Shown: in pieces, positions 43,711-54,200 of the stretch
Position numbering within the stretch: position 1 is the stretch's first letter
How the letters are laid out: each line of letters opens with the position of its first letter
From: an uncultured Methanoregula sp.
Lineage (GTDB): Archaea; Halobacteriota; Methanomicrobia; Methanomicrobiales; Methanospirillaceae
DNA length: 64,000 bases
Assembly: GCF_963662735.1 (NCBI RefSeq)
Contig: NZ_OY759744.1
Coordinates: forward strand, 1,902,153-1,966,152
Reading direction: 5' to 3'
Made by a program: the position numbers and the translations under genes
Notes under the pieces: model-generated
Databases searched by the model: none
Seen by the model: only the letters and a program-made list of their open reading frames with translations
Told to the model about the DNA's origin: nothing

Positions 43711-45081
43711 ATGGCAAAGATACTCATAGTGGATGATGAAGCAATCATCACGATGCAGCTGGAAGAACGCCTGAGTGCAATGGGCTATACTATTGCCGGG
43801 ATGGCGGCCTCGGGCGAAGAAGCGATCGATAAGGCACGACGGACCCGGCCCGATCTGATCCTGATGGATATCGTTATGCCCGGGAAAATAAACGGTATAG
43901 AAACCGCCAAAATAATCACGGAAGAGCTCGATGTCCCGGTAGTTTTTGTCACCTCATATGCCGATGACGCGATCATCGAAAAAGCAAAAAATGTCAGGCC
44001 ATACGGGTACATAGTAAAACCATTCAATGAACTGGAACTAAAAGCTGCTATTGAAGTGGCGCTGTTCAGGAAAGCATCCGAGAGCCTGGACCAGAAACCC
44101 AAAACGGGTGCCCATCGGAGATCTCCCCCCCGGGCAGAGGCCCCTGAAGATATCGACGAAGGAATTGCCTACCTGGACTTCCCCGAGATAAAAACGGTTC
44201 TTTTAAAGGATATCTTCACCGAGATTGTCCTCTTTCTTTACACGGACCCTGTGGCAAAAGAACCCATATTCAAATTTGCATTGGAAGAGGGAATCAAAAA
44301 AGGCGGACGCAATATTTTTGCCTATTTTGCGTCCACCCTCCAGAGACATTTCCTCAAGGAGATCCAGAAAAAGGAGCTTTTCACCCACCGGATGAAAAGA
44401 AATGAAGTTTTCACCCTCCTGCCTCTCCTGGAAAAATGCATGGAATCATTTCCCGGAAATGATGGGAAACGTTCTATCCAGCTCCTGCTTGATTTTTCTG
44501 AGACCGAAGAATTCACCGATATCCTTGCCATCCGAAAATTTGTCCTTTCGCAGAAAGAAAACGGAGTACCTGTATCGGGGATTATAGCACTGAATATCGG
44601 CAATATCGATCACACCCTCATACAGTCCCTTGCAGAAGGTATCCCGAAGATCATCGTATCCACAGGAAAAGAGACAACGCTCTCGTTTGCACAACACTCT
44701 TTTCCGGCAGAATCGGTTTCTGTCGTTCCCCAGTCTACCATTGATGATATCGTAAGAAAATCATTGGAACCGGTGGTTCTCTCGCTCCTGGACAAACCTA
44801 TCTCCGGCTATGACATCATCCACGAGATCCATAACCGGTATAATGTGCTGATCCCCCAGGCGCGGGTGTACGCTCTCCTCAACGATCTTCAGCAAAACGG
44901 GTATCTTGAGATCAAAGTTTCCGGTAAATCCAAATTACACTGCCCTACCGATAAAGGCAGAAAATATTTTGTTTCGCGACTCAACGATTTCAAACTGGTG
45001 TTCCAGCATATTTTGGGCGGAAACATGTCGGATCCCCTGGGAAATCCCGATAAAAACAAGGAGCCGGTGAAAAAATCCTGA
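43711..45081 (+). CDS. Response regulator: REC + unknown middle domain + PadR-like winged helix
   Basis: The 456-residue product begins with a receiver domain (1-120; acidic pocket in ILIVDDEAI, phospho-Asp in LILMDIVMPG, Lys in GYIVKPF). A middle region of about 200 residues follows (about 145-345), with a fold-like pattern of strands (RSIQLLLDFSE, GIIALNIGN, KIIVSTGKE) that recalls the MEDS/DcmR-type sensory domain or a RecA-like core without a P-loop. The end (about 350-425) is a PadR-like winged helix: LSLLDKPISGYDIIHEIHNRYNVLIPQARVYALLNDLQQNGYL. Archaeal response regulators with a DNA-binding output are rare. It is coupled to the kinase gene before it. Confidence 0.88.
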   Translation: MAKILIVDDEAIITMQLEERLSAMGYTIAGMAASGEEAIDKARRTRPDLILMDIVMPGKINGIETAKIITEELDVPVVFVTSYADDAIIEKAKNVRPYGYIVKPFNELELKAAIEVALFRKASESLDQKPKTGAHRRSPPRAEAPEDIDEGIAYLDFPEIKTVLLKDIFTEIVLFLYTDPVAKEPIFKFALEEGIKKGGRNIFAYFASTLQRHFLKEIQKKELFTHRMKRNEVFTLLPLLEKCMESFPGNDGKRSIQLLLDFSETEEFTDILAIRKFVLSQKENGVPVSGIIALNIGNIDHTLIQSLAEGIPKIIVSTGKETTLSFAQHSFPAESVSVVPQSTIDDIVRKSLEPVVLSLLDKPISGYDIIHEIHNRYNVLIPQARVYALLNDLQQNGYLEIKVSGKSKLHCPTDKGRKYFVSRLNDFKLVFQHILGGNMSDPLGNPDKNKEPVKKS

Positions 45082-45652
45082 TCCCCGTATCCCTTGTTTA
45101 CGAGAACATCTGAAATGGTTTCCTGCGTGTTCAAATGACTCCTGCCGGTTCAGGATCTATCCCCGGCGGTCATGGATAGTATCTTTATTTTCATAACAAA
45201 TACTGAAAAATCCGGTTATCTATATTTGTTCCATTGGAATACATGTGGATTCGTGGGAAATTGAGATCCATACCGGGCTAAAAACATTACCGGGATTATC
45301 AATCCGTTTTCTGCCCGGTTTGATTTGTCTTGGTAATTTCCGATACAGCAATGTCAGGAAGAAAAAATTTCAGGTCATATCAGGAGGATTCTGATCCGGT
45401 CTCCGGATTTCACCATGGTCTATGATGATATCCATGCCGGAATTTTCCGGCGCTGGCAGATTGACCGGTTATTGCAAAACAAACCAGGAAACGGTACGTA
45501 ACTACATGAGCGCTGTCCGCGAATGTATTCCGCACGTGGGCTCTCATTGTGCAGATCATCCGGTTCCGGTTGATCGTGCAACAAGGTGCAACCGGATCAA
45601 AAAAACATGCCCCGGATCCCGGGTTTGAAAAAAAGGATGGAAGTTCAGGATT
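45082..45652. other. Gene-free stretch upstream of the first Hsp20 gene
   Basis: About 570 nt with no supported gene. It includes a TATA-like ATCTTTATTTTC near 45180 and a polypurine AGGAGGA at 45381 that is not followed by a usable start. A 68-codon frame at 45422-45628 is basic and Cys-rich but does not look like a real protein. Confidence 0.4.
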
Positions 45653-45949
45653 ATGGCTGCAGAAAGAAAAAGAAAAACTCCGGTTAATGTGGATAGTGAA
45701 CCGGTAACGAATATTGCTGATCTGGGAATGTATTTCTGCGTAACTGCTGAACTGCCGGGAGTAGTTGAAGAGAAGATCCGGGTCGATCTGGACGGAGCAT
45801 TTCTTACAATCTTTGCATCCCAAGATGGGAAACCGTATAAGAAAACGATTGTAATCCCCGGCGAAGTAAGGTTTGGCAGGAAAACGCTCAGGGATGGCGT
45901 CCTGCACATAATCCTCGAAAAAACCCAACATGAGTACTCACTTCTGTGA
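45653..45949 (+). CDS. Small Hsp20/alpha-crystallin-like protein (short form)
   Basis: The 98-residue product is a reduced alpha-crystallin domain: CVTAELPGVVEEKIRVDLDGAFLTIFAS, KKTIVIPGEVRFGRKTLRDGVLHIILEK. It is shorter than the Hsp20 at 55412 and lacks both the N-terminal arm and the C-terminal I-x-I tail that bridges dimers, so its oligomer may be small. It would hold unfolding proteins. Position between a two-component system and the dnaK operon supports a heat or redox stress role. Confidence 0.82.
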   Translation: MAAERKRKTPVNVDSEPVTNIADLGMYFCVTAELPGVVEEKIRVDLDGAFLTIFASQDGKPYKKTIVIPGEVRFGRKTLRDGVLHIILEKTQHEYSLL

Positions 45950-45990
45950 AAATGTAGATGGCTTCCCCGGCCCCCATTTAAAGCAATTCC

Positions 45991-46050
45991 AAATTTTGTG
46001 TCAAAATCTGATTCTTAGGAAAGATCCTTTAATATAACCTATTCAATACT
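45991..46050 (+). promoter_or_regulatory. Stress-island promoter element, copy 1
   Basis: The stretch TCAAAATCTGATTCTTAGGA and the following AAAGATCCTTTAATATAA closely match 55171-55220 before the second Hsp20. Over 40 aligned bases without gaps about 31 are identical, then TATA-like CTTTAATATAA or TTCTATTATT follow in both. The conserved part lies where a TFB-recognition site and an upstream regulator site would be. Confidence 0.55.
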
Positions 46051-46100
46051 CGCGACAGGTGAGGAACATTCCTGTCTTCGAGAGCGCCGGTAGTAGTAGT

Positions 46101-46295
46101 ATGGCCGGTGAAAAAACCGGTATTGTCCATTGTATTTTCGGAGTTGAGAACGTGAAATTTCCACCTGTGAGATCCCCCGCAGTCCATCCCTATAAAACGA
46201 AATGTCCGGCATGCGGGTGTATCCATTGTGACAGGATCGGTTGCTTTTATTTGGCTTTTATCCGGCAATACTGGATCTGTCCCGGCTGTGACTAG
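46101..46295 (+). CDS. Possible small zinc-ribbon protein
   Basis: A 64-residue frame starting MAGEKTGIVHCIFG, with CPACGC, a following CD and C, and CPGCD at the very end, 26 residues after the first knuckle: the spacing of a zinc ribbon. A GTG at 46059 would add 14 residues. It is right after a conserved promoter element, which supports it. No family is recognised. Confidence 0.45.
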   Translation: MAGEKTGIVHCIFGVENVKFPPVRSPAVHPYKTKCPACGCIHCDRIGCFYLAFIRQYWICPGCD

Positions 46296-46385
46296 GCTGC
46301 AATGAACTGGAAATGATTCTGGCAATTATCACGGGTGCATGGCGATAAACCCTGCCTGCATCCGTTAATGAAAAAACCTGAGTAT

Positions 46386-46973
46386 ATGGTGAAAAAAATG
46401 GCTGTATTAAACCCTCAACAGAGATCTGCTCCGAAGAAATGTTTTGTTCCCCCCCAAGGGAGAACCCCTCCTGCAACAACAAAGATCCTGCAGATGCTGG
46501 GATTTGGAATGGGTGAAAATTACTATGGCATCGATCTGAGGGAAGCCCACGATGTCATCAGGGATCTCATGATGATCCAATCCTGCACCCCGGGATCGAT
46601 GACGGAACGGTTCATCCGGCACAACCGGAGAGATACTATCGTTTTCGATCTGGGTCACTGTCTCAAAATTCTCGGTGAAGGCGAGTGCGAGAGGAAAACC
46701 ACCAGTTTTTTCATGCTGGATGAAAAGATCGCTGACTGCAGCGTCGGGATCCTGGTGCCCGGCACACCGTCATTCCTTACCGGCGAATTTACGAAAAAAC
46801 CCGCCGGAACAAATTCCCTCACCCGCACCGTTATTCCTCTCCGGGTGATCTTCAGGAATTCCGGGCCCGGTTCATGGAGAACCCCCCGGGGTACATGTTC
46901 CCTCATCAATCTCCGGGAATGTGTAGAGAACTGCATCGTCCACCTGAAGTACCAGGATTCAACAACCGCATAA
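46386..46973 (+). CDS. Divergent CheW-like protein
   Basis: The product of about 195 residues has an N-terminal variable part and then KILQMLGFGMGENYYGIDLREAHDVIRDL, which resembles the CheW start (F-x-L-G-x-E-x-Y-G-I-x-I-x-x-V-x-E-I). Later NRRDTIVFDLGHCLKILGEGE matches the CheW VIPVIDLRxxLG strand, and CSVGILVPG the next. CheW links chemoreceptors with CheA; no receptor or cheA gene is near, so this may be an adaptor for another kinase. It lies between the stress elements and grpE. The last 50 residues (Arg- and Cys-rich) look unlike CheW. Confidence 0.6.
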   Translation: MVKKMAVLNPQQRSAPKKCFVPPQGRTPPATTKILQMLGFGMGENYYGIDLREAHDVIRDLMMIQSCTPGSMTERFIRHNRRDTIVFDLGHCLKILGEGECERKTTSFFMLDEKIADCSVGILVPGTPSFLTGEFTKKPAGTNSLTRTVIPLRVIFRNSGPGSWRTPRGTCSLINLRECVENCIVHLKYQDSTTA

Positions 46974-47118
46974 CCAGAATTGGGGGATAACCGATGGATA
47001 TTCACGAGCCTGCATATGCAGAAATCCGAGTGGGGGCGTCTCTCCGTTTCCGGCCGGACCCGATTGCACAGAGGATGACTTCCATGAATTCCGGTCCCGT
47101 GCCGCGATGGTGATACCG

Positions 47119-47640
47119 ATGACCGATCATGCCCATAATCCGGAAAATCCGGCAGCAGAGATTGAACAGCTGAAAAAAGATCTTGAGGAGCAGACCCGAC
47201 TCGCAGAGGAGCGTCTCAACCAGCTTCGATACCTGCAGTCGGATTTTGATAACTACCGCAAATGGTCGGACCGGGAGAAGGGGACGGTTGTCGAGCTTGC
47301 AAACGCGAACCTTGTCAAAGACCTTCTGGTTATCCTGGACGATTTTGAGCAGGCCATGCCCTCTCTGGAAAATGAGCAGAACCGGGAGGGCATGATGATG
47401 ATCCAGAAAAAAATGGTAAAAATCCTCAAGGAGTACGGTCTCGAGCCCATCGAGTGCATTGGAAAAAAATTCGATCCCTATGTCCATGAAGTAATCTGTA
47501 AGGAGCAATGCGATGAAGAACCGAACACGATTCTTGAAGAATTCGGTAAAGGCTACCAGTTGAAATCGAAGGTCATCAGGCCTTCGAAAGTGAAGATTGC
47601 AGAACACAACAGAGAACTAGCAGGTGAAAACAATGGGTAA
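47119..47640 (+). CDS. grpE: GrpE nucleotide-exchange factor
   Basis: The 173-residue product has the long helical N-terminus ([36 protein letters not shown]) and the beta-wing domain with [43 protein letters not shown] of GrpE. It swaps ADP for ATP on DnaK. I preferred the ATG at 47119 over 47107 for its GGTGAT ribosome site. Its stop overlaps the dnaK start by 8 nt. The grpE-dnaK-dnaJ set came to methanogens from bacteria. Confidence 0.95.
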   Translation: MTDHAHNPENPAAEIEQLKKDLEEQTRLAEERLNQLRYLQSDFDNYRKWSDREKGTVVELANANLVKDLLVILDDFEQAMPSLENEQNREGMMMIQKKMVKILKEYGLEPIECIGKKFDPYVHEVICKEQCDEEPNTILEEFGKGYQLKSKVIRPSKVKIAEHNRELAGENNG

Positions 47641-49528
47641 AGAGAAAATTATCGGAATTGACCTCGGCACATCCAACAGCGAGGCAGCAGTGATGCTTGG
47701 CGGCAAACCGACTATCATCCCCTCGGCGGAAGGAGCAACTGTTGCGGGAAAGATGTTTCCCTCGTACGTTGCCTTCACACCGGATGGACAGCTTCTCGTA
47801 GGGGAGCCGGCCCGGCGGCAGGCCGTGAGCAATCCTGAAGGCACCGTGACCGCGGCAAAACGGAAGATGGGAACCGATCACGTGTACAGGATTTACGGGA
47901 AAGAGTATACACCCCAGCAGATCTCCGCGTTCCTCCTGCAGAAAATAAAGCGGGATGCGGAAGCGTTCCTGGGAGAAACCGTAACCAAGGCCGTGATAAC
48001 CGTTCCCGCGTACTTCAATGACAACCAGAGGACCGCGACCAAGGATGCCGGAAAGATCGCCGGTCTTGATGTGGTCCGTCTCGTGAACGAACCGACCGCC
48101 GCATCGATGGCGTACGGGCTCGACCGGGGCGGCGAGTACAAAATCCTCGTCTTCGATCTCGGGGGTGGCACACTCGATGTAACTATCATGGAATTCGGCG
48201 GGGGGACCTTCACGGTTCTCGCAACGTCCGGTGATACACAGCTGGGCGGCACGGATATGGATAATGCAATCTTCGAATGGATTGCCGCAGAATTCAAAAA
48301 GCAGGAAGGAATCGATCTCCGCACTGACAAAATGGCGGTAAACCGGGTGAAAGAGGCGGGAGAGAAAGCCAAGATCGAACTCTCGACCGTGCTTGAGACC
48401 GAGATCAATCTTCCCTATGTCTCCGCTACCCAGGCCGGACCCAAGCACCTTTCCCTGAAACTGAGCAGGGCCAAACTCGAACAGCTCGTCGAGCCAATCG
48501 TAAAGCGGTGCGTTTCGCCCTTTGAAAATGCGCTCAAGGATGCAAAACTTACCAAGAACGATATCCAGAAAGTGATCCTCGTTGGCGGCCCGACACGGAT
48601 GCCCATTGTCCAGAAGTTCATCGAGGATCATGTTGGCAAGAAGATGGAGCGGGGCATCGATCCCATGGAGTGCGTTGCCATTGGCGCATCTATCCAGGGA
48701 GGAATCCTTGGTGGCGAGATTACCGACATGGTATTGCTGGATGTAACGCCCCTGACACTGGGCCTCGAAACCCTTGGCGGGGTAAGGACTGCACTCATCG
48801 ACCGGAATACAACGATTCCCACGAAAAAGAGCCAGACCTTCTCAACCGCTGCCGATCTCCAGACCTCGGTCACCATCCATGTACTGCAGGGTGAACGGCC
48901 CATGGCAACGGACAACGTGAGTCTAGGCCAGTTCAACCTCGTCGGTATCCCCCCGGCCCCCCGGGGAATCCCCCAGATCGAGGTAACGTTCGATATCGAT
49001 GCGTCAGGAATCCTCAATGTTTCGGCAAAGGATATGGGCACCGGCAAGGAGCAGAAGATGACAATCACCGCTTCGACAAAACTGGCGGATGCCGATGTCA
49101 AGAAGATGGTGAATCAGGCCAAGGAGTTCGAGGAGCAGGACCGGGCAAGGAAAGAGGAGGTGGAGGCCCGGAACGCTGCCGATTCCTTAGTTTATACGGC
49201 CGAGAAGACCAAGTCCGATCTCGCCGGCAAACTGAGCCCGGAGATGACCGACCGGCTCAATACGGAGATCACGTCGGTCAAGGCTGCTCTTGAAGGCAAC
49301 GATCCGGCACGGATCAAGGAGGCTACGGGAAAACTCCAGAAAGTACTCGGAGAGGCAGGGGCATCGGCTTACCAGGAGGCGCAGCAAAAGTATGCGCAGC
49401 AGCAGGCCGGGCCCCAGGCAACCACGGGAGGTGGGGAAGGAGAACCATTCCAGGGATCGGGCGGTGCTTCCAGTTCCTCCGGTGAAAATGTTGTTGATGC
49501 GGACTTCAGTGTCAAGGACGAGAAGTAA
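47633..49528 (+). CDS. dnaK: Chaperone DnaK (Hsp70)
   Basis: The 631-residue product is a full Hsp70: ATPase signatures [30 protein letters not shown] and [16 protein letters not shown], then the substrate-binding domain ([14 protein letters not shown]) and a helical lid, with a Gly/Ser/Gln-rich tail before the end [12 protein letters not shown]. The N-domain lacks the insertion found in E. coli DnaK, like other archaeal and Gram-positive copies. It folds and rescues proteins with DnaJ and GrpE. The start ATG at 47633 follows the ribosome site CAGGTG and overlaps grpE. Confidence 0.97.
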   Translation: MGKEKIIGIDLGTSNSEAAVMLGGKPTIIPSAEGATVAGKMFPSYVAFTPDGQLLVGEPARRQAVSNPEGTVTAAKRKMGTDHVYRIYGKEYTPQQISAFLLQKIKRDAEAFLGETVTKAVITVPAYFNDNQRTATKDAGKIAGLDVVRLVNEPTAASMAYGLDRGGEYKILVFDLGGGTLDVTIMEFGGGTFTVLATSGDTQLGGTDMDNAIFEWIAAEFKKQEGIDLRTDKMAVNRVKEAGEKAKIELSTVLETEINLPYVSATQAGPKHLSLKLSRAKLEQLVEPIVKRCVSPFENALKDAKLTKNDIQKVILVGGPTRMPIVQKFIEDHVGKKMERGIDPMECVAIGASIQGGILGGEITDMVLLDVTPLTLGLETLGGVRTALIDRNTTIPTKKSQTFSTAADLQTSVTIHVLQGERPMATDNVSLGQFNLVGIPPAPRGIPQIEVTFDIDASGILNVSAKDMGTGKEQKMTITASTKLADADVKKMVNQAKEFEEQDRARKEEVEARNAADSLVYTAEKTKSDLAGKLSPEMTDRLNTEITSVKAALEGNDPARIKEATGKLQKVLGEAGASAYQEAQQKYAQQQAGPQATTGGGEGEPFQGSGGASSSSGENVVDADFSVKDEK

Positions 49529-49542
49529 CTCCCTCCGGAACC

Positions 49543-50607
49543 ATGGCCAAAGGGGATTATTATGAGATCCTGGGGGTGAAGAAAGATGCATCCCCGGATG
49601 ATCTGAAAAAGGCGTTCAGGCATCTTGCAAGGAAATACCACCCGGATCTTAACAAGGGAAGCAAAGAGGCGGAAGAGAAGTTCAAGGAAGTGAACGAAGC
49701 CTACCAGATCCTGAGCGATCCCCAGAAGAAAGCCCAGTACGACCAGGTAGGGCATGCCGAATTCAGGCCCGGCGACACCTCCGGGTACAACGCCCCGAAC
49801 TACGACGATCTCTTCCGGGATTTCGGGCTCGGGGATATCTTTGATGCATTCTCCGGGGTCTCCCGGAAAACAAGAAAACGGGCCGGGGCAGATCTCCGGT
49901 ATGACCTTGAGATCTCCTTGAAAGATGCCAATTATGGCACGAAGAATACAGTCAACGTTCCTCATTATTCCGAGTGTCCGACCTGTAAAGGCACCGGGGC
50001 GGAGCCCGGGCACATGAGGGGCTGTCCACGCTGCAAAGGGACCGGCGAGATCCGCGGCGTCCAGAATATGGGCGGCCGGCAGATGATGAATATCGCCCAG
50101 TGCCCGGACTGCGGAGGCACAGGGAAACTGGTGGACAAAGCCTGCGGGACCTGCCAGGGAAAGGGGATGGTCCAGAAGACGCGAAGAATCGAGGTCTCGA
50201 TTCCTCCGGGTGTCGAGGACGGGCAGTTCCTGCGAATTGCCGGTGAAGGTGAGCCGGGAGAGAAAGGCGGGCCGCCCGGCGATCTGTATGCCGTTGTTCA
50301 TGTGCGGCACGATGAGGTGTTCGAACGCCAGGGTTCCGATCTCTATAGTACTGCTGTCGTCGGCCTTGCCACAGTGCTCCTTGGCGGAGAGATCGAGGTG
50401 CCGACGATTACCGGGCATGCGACCCTCAAAATTCCACGGGGAACCCAGAGCCATACGCTCTTCCGGCTCCGGGGCCAGGGGATGCCGTACCTGAATGCCG
50501 ACCGCAAAGGGGATCTTCTGGTGAAAGTAATTGTGGAAATCCCAAAACGGCTGACCAAAAAACAGGAGGACCTTGTCAAGGAGGCGTTTGCTGGTATCGG
50601 GAGATAA
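49543..50607 (+). CDS. dnaJ: Chaperone DnaJ (Hsp40)
   Basis: The 354-residue product has the J domain with the HPD motif ([10 protein letters not shown]), a short G/F-poor linker, four zinc motifs [24 protein letters not shown] and CGTCQGKG, and the two C-terminal beta domains. Type I (A) DnaJ. It delivers clients to DnaK and starts ATP hydrolysis. Gap to dnaK is 14 nt, so one operon. Confidence 0.97.
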   Translation: MAKGDYYEILGVKKDASPDDLKKAFRHLARKYHPDLNKGSKEAEEKFKEVNEAYQILSDPQKKAQYDQVGHAEFRPGDTSGYNAPNYDDLFRDFGLGDIFDAFSGVSRKTRKRAGADLRYDLEISLKDANYGTKNTVNVPHYSECPTCKGTGAEPGHMRGCPRCKGTGEIRGVQNMGGRQMMNIAQCPDCGGTGKLVDKACGTCQGKGMVQKTRRIEVSIPPGVEDGQFLRIAGEGEPGEKGGPPGDLYAVVHVRHDEVFERQGSDLYSTAVVGLATVLLGGEIEVPTITGHATLKIPRGTQSHTLFRLRGQGMPYLNADRKGDLLVKVIVEIPKRLTKKQEDLVKEAFAGIGR

Positions 50608-50717
50608 GCCGGCGGGCCTGGTTTACCGGGCCCACGGGAAATGGGATACGGGGTGAACTGACAATGGTCTGGTTTTCCTGATGATCGGAAAAGTAAGTTA
50701 TGAAGTGAGGAATCGGG

Positions 50718-51020
50718 ATGCAGGAAACGAAGGTATTCAGAATGTCTGATGAAGACAGCGACGATCTGGTAAAAATCTCGCTTATGAACCGATACAAGAC
50801 GGCTTTTATCGATCGTCTGACATACCGGGACCTGCAGGAACTCCGGTTTTACCTGCAGAACCAGTTTGATAAAAACTGCCAGTGGAACGTTGGATACCGG
50901 AAGAAGTTCGAGTCAAAATTGCGACAGTATTTTCACGAGGAGGTAATCCGGCGCGAAATCGCCAGCCTGGAAGTTCTCGTGGGCCTGCTAGCGCCGGATG
51001 ACCTGAAAAACCCGGGATAA
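50718..51020 (+). CDS. Small charged protein of unknown function
   Basis: The 100-residue product has an acidic start (MSDEDSDDLVKIS) and a helical basic middle (LTYRDLQELRFYLQNQFDKN, YRKKFESKLRQYFHEE). No family, no cysteine cluster, no membrane segment. It is 110 nt downstream of dnaJ on the same strand and could still be in its transcript, which would make it a possible co-chaperone or regulator. Confidence 0.6.
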   Translation: MQETKVFRMSDEDSDDLVKISLMNRYKTAFIDRLTYRDLQELRFYLQNQFDKNCQWNVGYRKKFESKLRQYFHEEVIRREIASLEVLVGLLAPDDLKNPG

Positions 51021-51205
51021 CCTGCATTCTTATAATGCCGTGATAGCATTTCATAACGATAACCGTAAGCGAGTTTTCATGAGTCGACCGGGTCTTCACA
51101 TGAGCATCACCCACTGGTTGTGAAACCGTCCTCAGGATTTTTGCCAGTAAAAACAATGAACTTATAACCTTTTCACGAGTTATGTAAACTATACCTGATA
51201 GGAAC

Positions 51206-54200
51206 ATGACGAAACCGTCTTTAGCACGGCAGTCCGAACCTGATCATACCCCGGGAAGCAGTGATACCAGGTCAATGCCGTCAATCGGGAAACCTGCGGG
51301 AAGCCCCCTTGTTCCCTCTCAACCGGAAATATTCCCGATCATGGCCATAGTTTTTGGCCTTCTTTGTGTCCTGTGTGCTATTCTTGGGCTTGCAGGAATG
51401 TATTTCGGCATTACCCTTTTGAGCAGCGTGTATCCCGGTTACAAGACGATAGCACTGAGCGCGGCCCTCATCTGGATCATACTGGGCCTGGTTCTTGCAG
51501 TGAGTGCTGCCCGACCTTTGGTGGGAATGACTGCAATTATTGTAAATGGTGTACTTGCGATCATAGCGTTCATTGAAGGATTTGAACTGGTGCTCGCTAT
51601 CTCTGGTGGCCATTCCGCGTTCGAAACATGGATGACCGGGATTGGAAGAGATCTCCTGGGTCCTTCATCATCCCCGATGTCCCCGGTCGCTTCCTTTTTC
51701 ATAGTACTATGTGCAGTTGCATTGTTTTTAATCGTGGGAAATCACCGTTGCTCCCGGACGGACCGTCTCATTCAGGACGGTGTCGGTATCACCGGATTGG
51801 TTGTTGCTGTCGTGAGCTTCACGTTTATCCTGAGTTACGTTTTTGGGGATCCATTCCTGTACGGGACCCGGATAATCCCGATTGCTGCGGTATCTGCACT
51901 TGCTGCTTTTTTCCTTGGCTCTGGACTGATGGCCGCTGCCGGTCCCGGAGGCTTTCCCGCGCGCTACTTTGTCGGGGGTTCAACCCAGGCATGGATGCTG
52001 CGCATCTTCGTCCCCCTTATTATAGGGCTGATTTTAATTGCGAACCTGTTTTTTTTCCTGATCTCTTCGATCTACCAGGTTAACAATGCAATCTTCCTCT
52101 CCACAACAATCGTCATGTTTGTCAGTGCGACGGTGTATGTTGTCGCCCGTGTCGCGATGGAACTTGGAAGTGCGCTCGATAAAGCTGAGCTGGATCTGGT
52201 GCAGAAGAACGAGGAACTCAGTGCTCTCAATGAGGAACTGACGGCATCCGGAGAAGAGCTCCGGCTTGTTAATGATAATCTCACCCGGAGCGAAGCCACT
52301 CTCCGGGAAAGCCTGCAGCAATCCGCGTTCCTTGCAGATATTCTCGAACACTCCTCGCAACCCTTCGGTGTCGGGTACCCGGACGGGAAACTGGGAATCG
52401 TCAATACTGCGTTCGAAAAGCTTACCGGTTACCGTAAAAGCGAGCTGGATACGATTGACTGGGCAGCAGTGCTTACTCCTCCCGAGTGGCAGGAGATTGA
52501 ACGGACCCGGCTCGAAGAACTGAACCGCACAAAAAAACCGGTACGGTACGAGAAGGAGTACATCCGCAAAGATGGTACACGGGTACCTATCGAACTGCTC
52601 GTACACCTCGTGAACGACAAAAACGGAAATCCCCTGTATTATTATTCCTTCATCACTGACATTTCCGAGCGGAGGAAGGCAGAAGAAGCACTTCACGAAT
52701 CCCACCTACGCCTCACTCACCATATCGAAAATTCTCCTCTGGCGGTTATTGAGTTCGATGCACAGTTCCGGATCACCCGCTGGTCGGATGAAGCGGTGAA
52801 GATGTTCGGCTGGACAGCGTCCGAGGTGATGGGAAAAGTGATTGGGGAATTCCGATGGGTATGCGAAAAGGACGCAGACCGTGTCTCTGCCATTTCCCAG
52901 GATATGATGAGCGGAAAATCTCCGAGGAATATGCATGCCAACCGCAACTACCGGAAAGACGGCTCCGTGATTCACTGCGAATGGTATAACTCTGCTCTAC
53001 GGGATGATGCAGGAAACCTCGTCTCGATCCTGTCCCAGGTGCTGGATGTAACAGAACGTGATCGCGCCCACTCAGATCTTATCCAGAATAATGAGGAACT
53101 CAATTCTCTCAACGAGGAAATCACATCTACCCAGGAAGAATTGCAGCAGAATGTCGAGGAGCTCACAAGAATGGAGCGCGAGCTCCGTGAAACGAGCCTG
53201 TATCTTGAAAACCTTATCCTGTATGCAAATGCACCAATCATCGTCTGGGACAAGGATCTCCGGATCACCCGTTTTAACCATGCATTCGAACTCCTGACCG
53301 GAAGGAAGGCTCAGGAAGTTACCGGGGAGCGTGTTGAGGTGCTCTTCCCCCGGAAATATGTGTACGGGGCAATGGATCTCATCCGGCGTACCATGACCGG
53401 GGAACGGCTGGATGTTGTTGAGATCCCCATTCTCCACGAGAGCGGGGACGTGCGGATCGTACTCTGGAACTCTGCAACCATCTATGCCTCTGATGGAAAA
53501 ACCGTGCTGTCAACGATCGCACAGGGCCAGGATATAACCCAACGCAAACTGGCTGAAGAGATGAACCTGCGTGCCCGCGAGGAATGGGAGCGCACCTTCA
53601 ATACGGTTCCCGATCTCATTGCGATTCTCGATACCCATCACCGGATCCTCCGCGTAAACCGCGCCATGGCAGAACGTCTGGGCACACCTCCTGAGAACTG
53701 TGCCGGCATGGTCTGTCACGAGGTGATCCACGGCACGCCGTCAGCACCGGGTTTCTGTCCACATTCTCTCACCTGTTTAGACGGGAAGCAGCATATCGTG
53801 GAAGTGAAAGAGCCGGCTCTTGGCGGGTATTTCATTGTCTCCACCACACCGCTTTTCGATGCGGACGGGAATGTTACGGGATCAGTACATGTGGCCCACG
53901 ATATCAGCGGGCGTAAACAGGCCGAGGAGGAACTGAACAAAAAACATAACGATCTCAATGCTGCATACGCGGAACTCACCTCGACCCAGGAAGAACTGCA
54001 GCAGAATGTTGAGGAGCTCAGCAAACGGGAACAGGAACTGAGCGAATCTCTTGCCGAAAAGGAGATCCTCCTATCAGAGATCCACCACCGGGTCAAGAAC
54101 AACCTGACCGCGTTCATCTCGCTTCTCTCCCTTGAAGGTTCGTACGAAGATTCTCCCGCCGGCCGCGCATTGAAACAGGATCTCCAGAACCGGGCACGGA

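Noticed and set aside
45422..45628. 68-codon plus-strand frame with several cysteines
   Set aside because: Cysteines do not form knuckles, no ribosome site, and the sequence looks random.
47576..48631. 351-codon minus-strand frame, and a similar one at 49369-50454
   Set aside because: Shadows of dnaK and dnaJ on the opposite strand.
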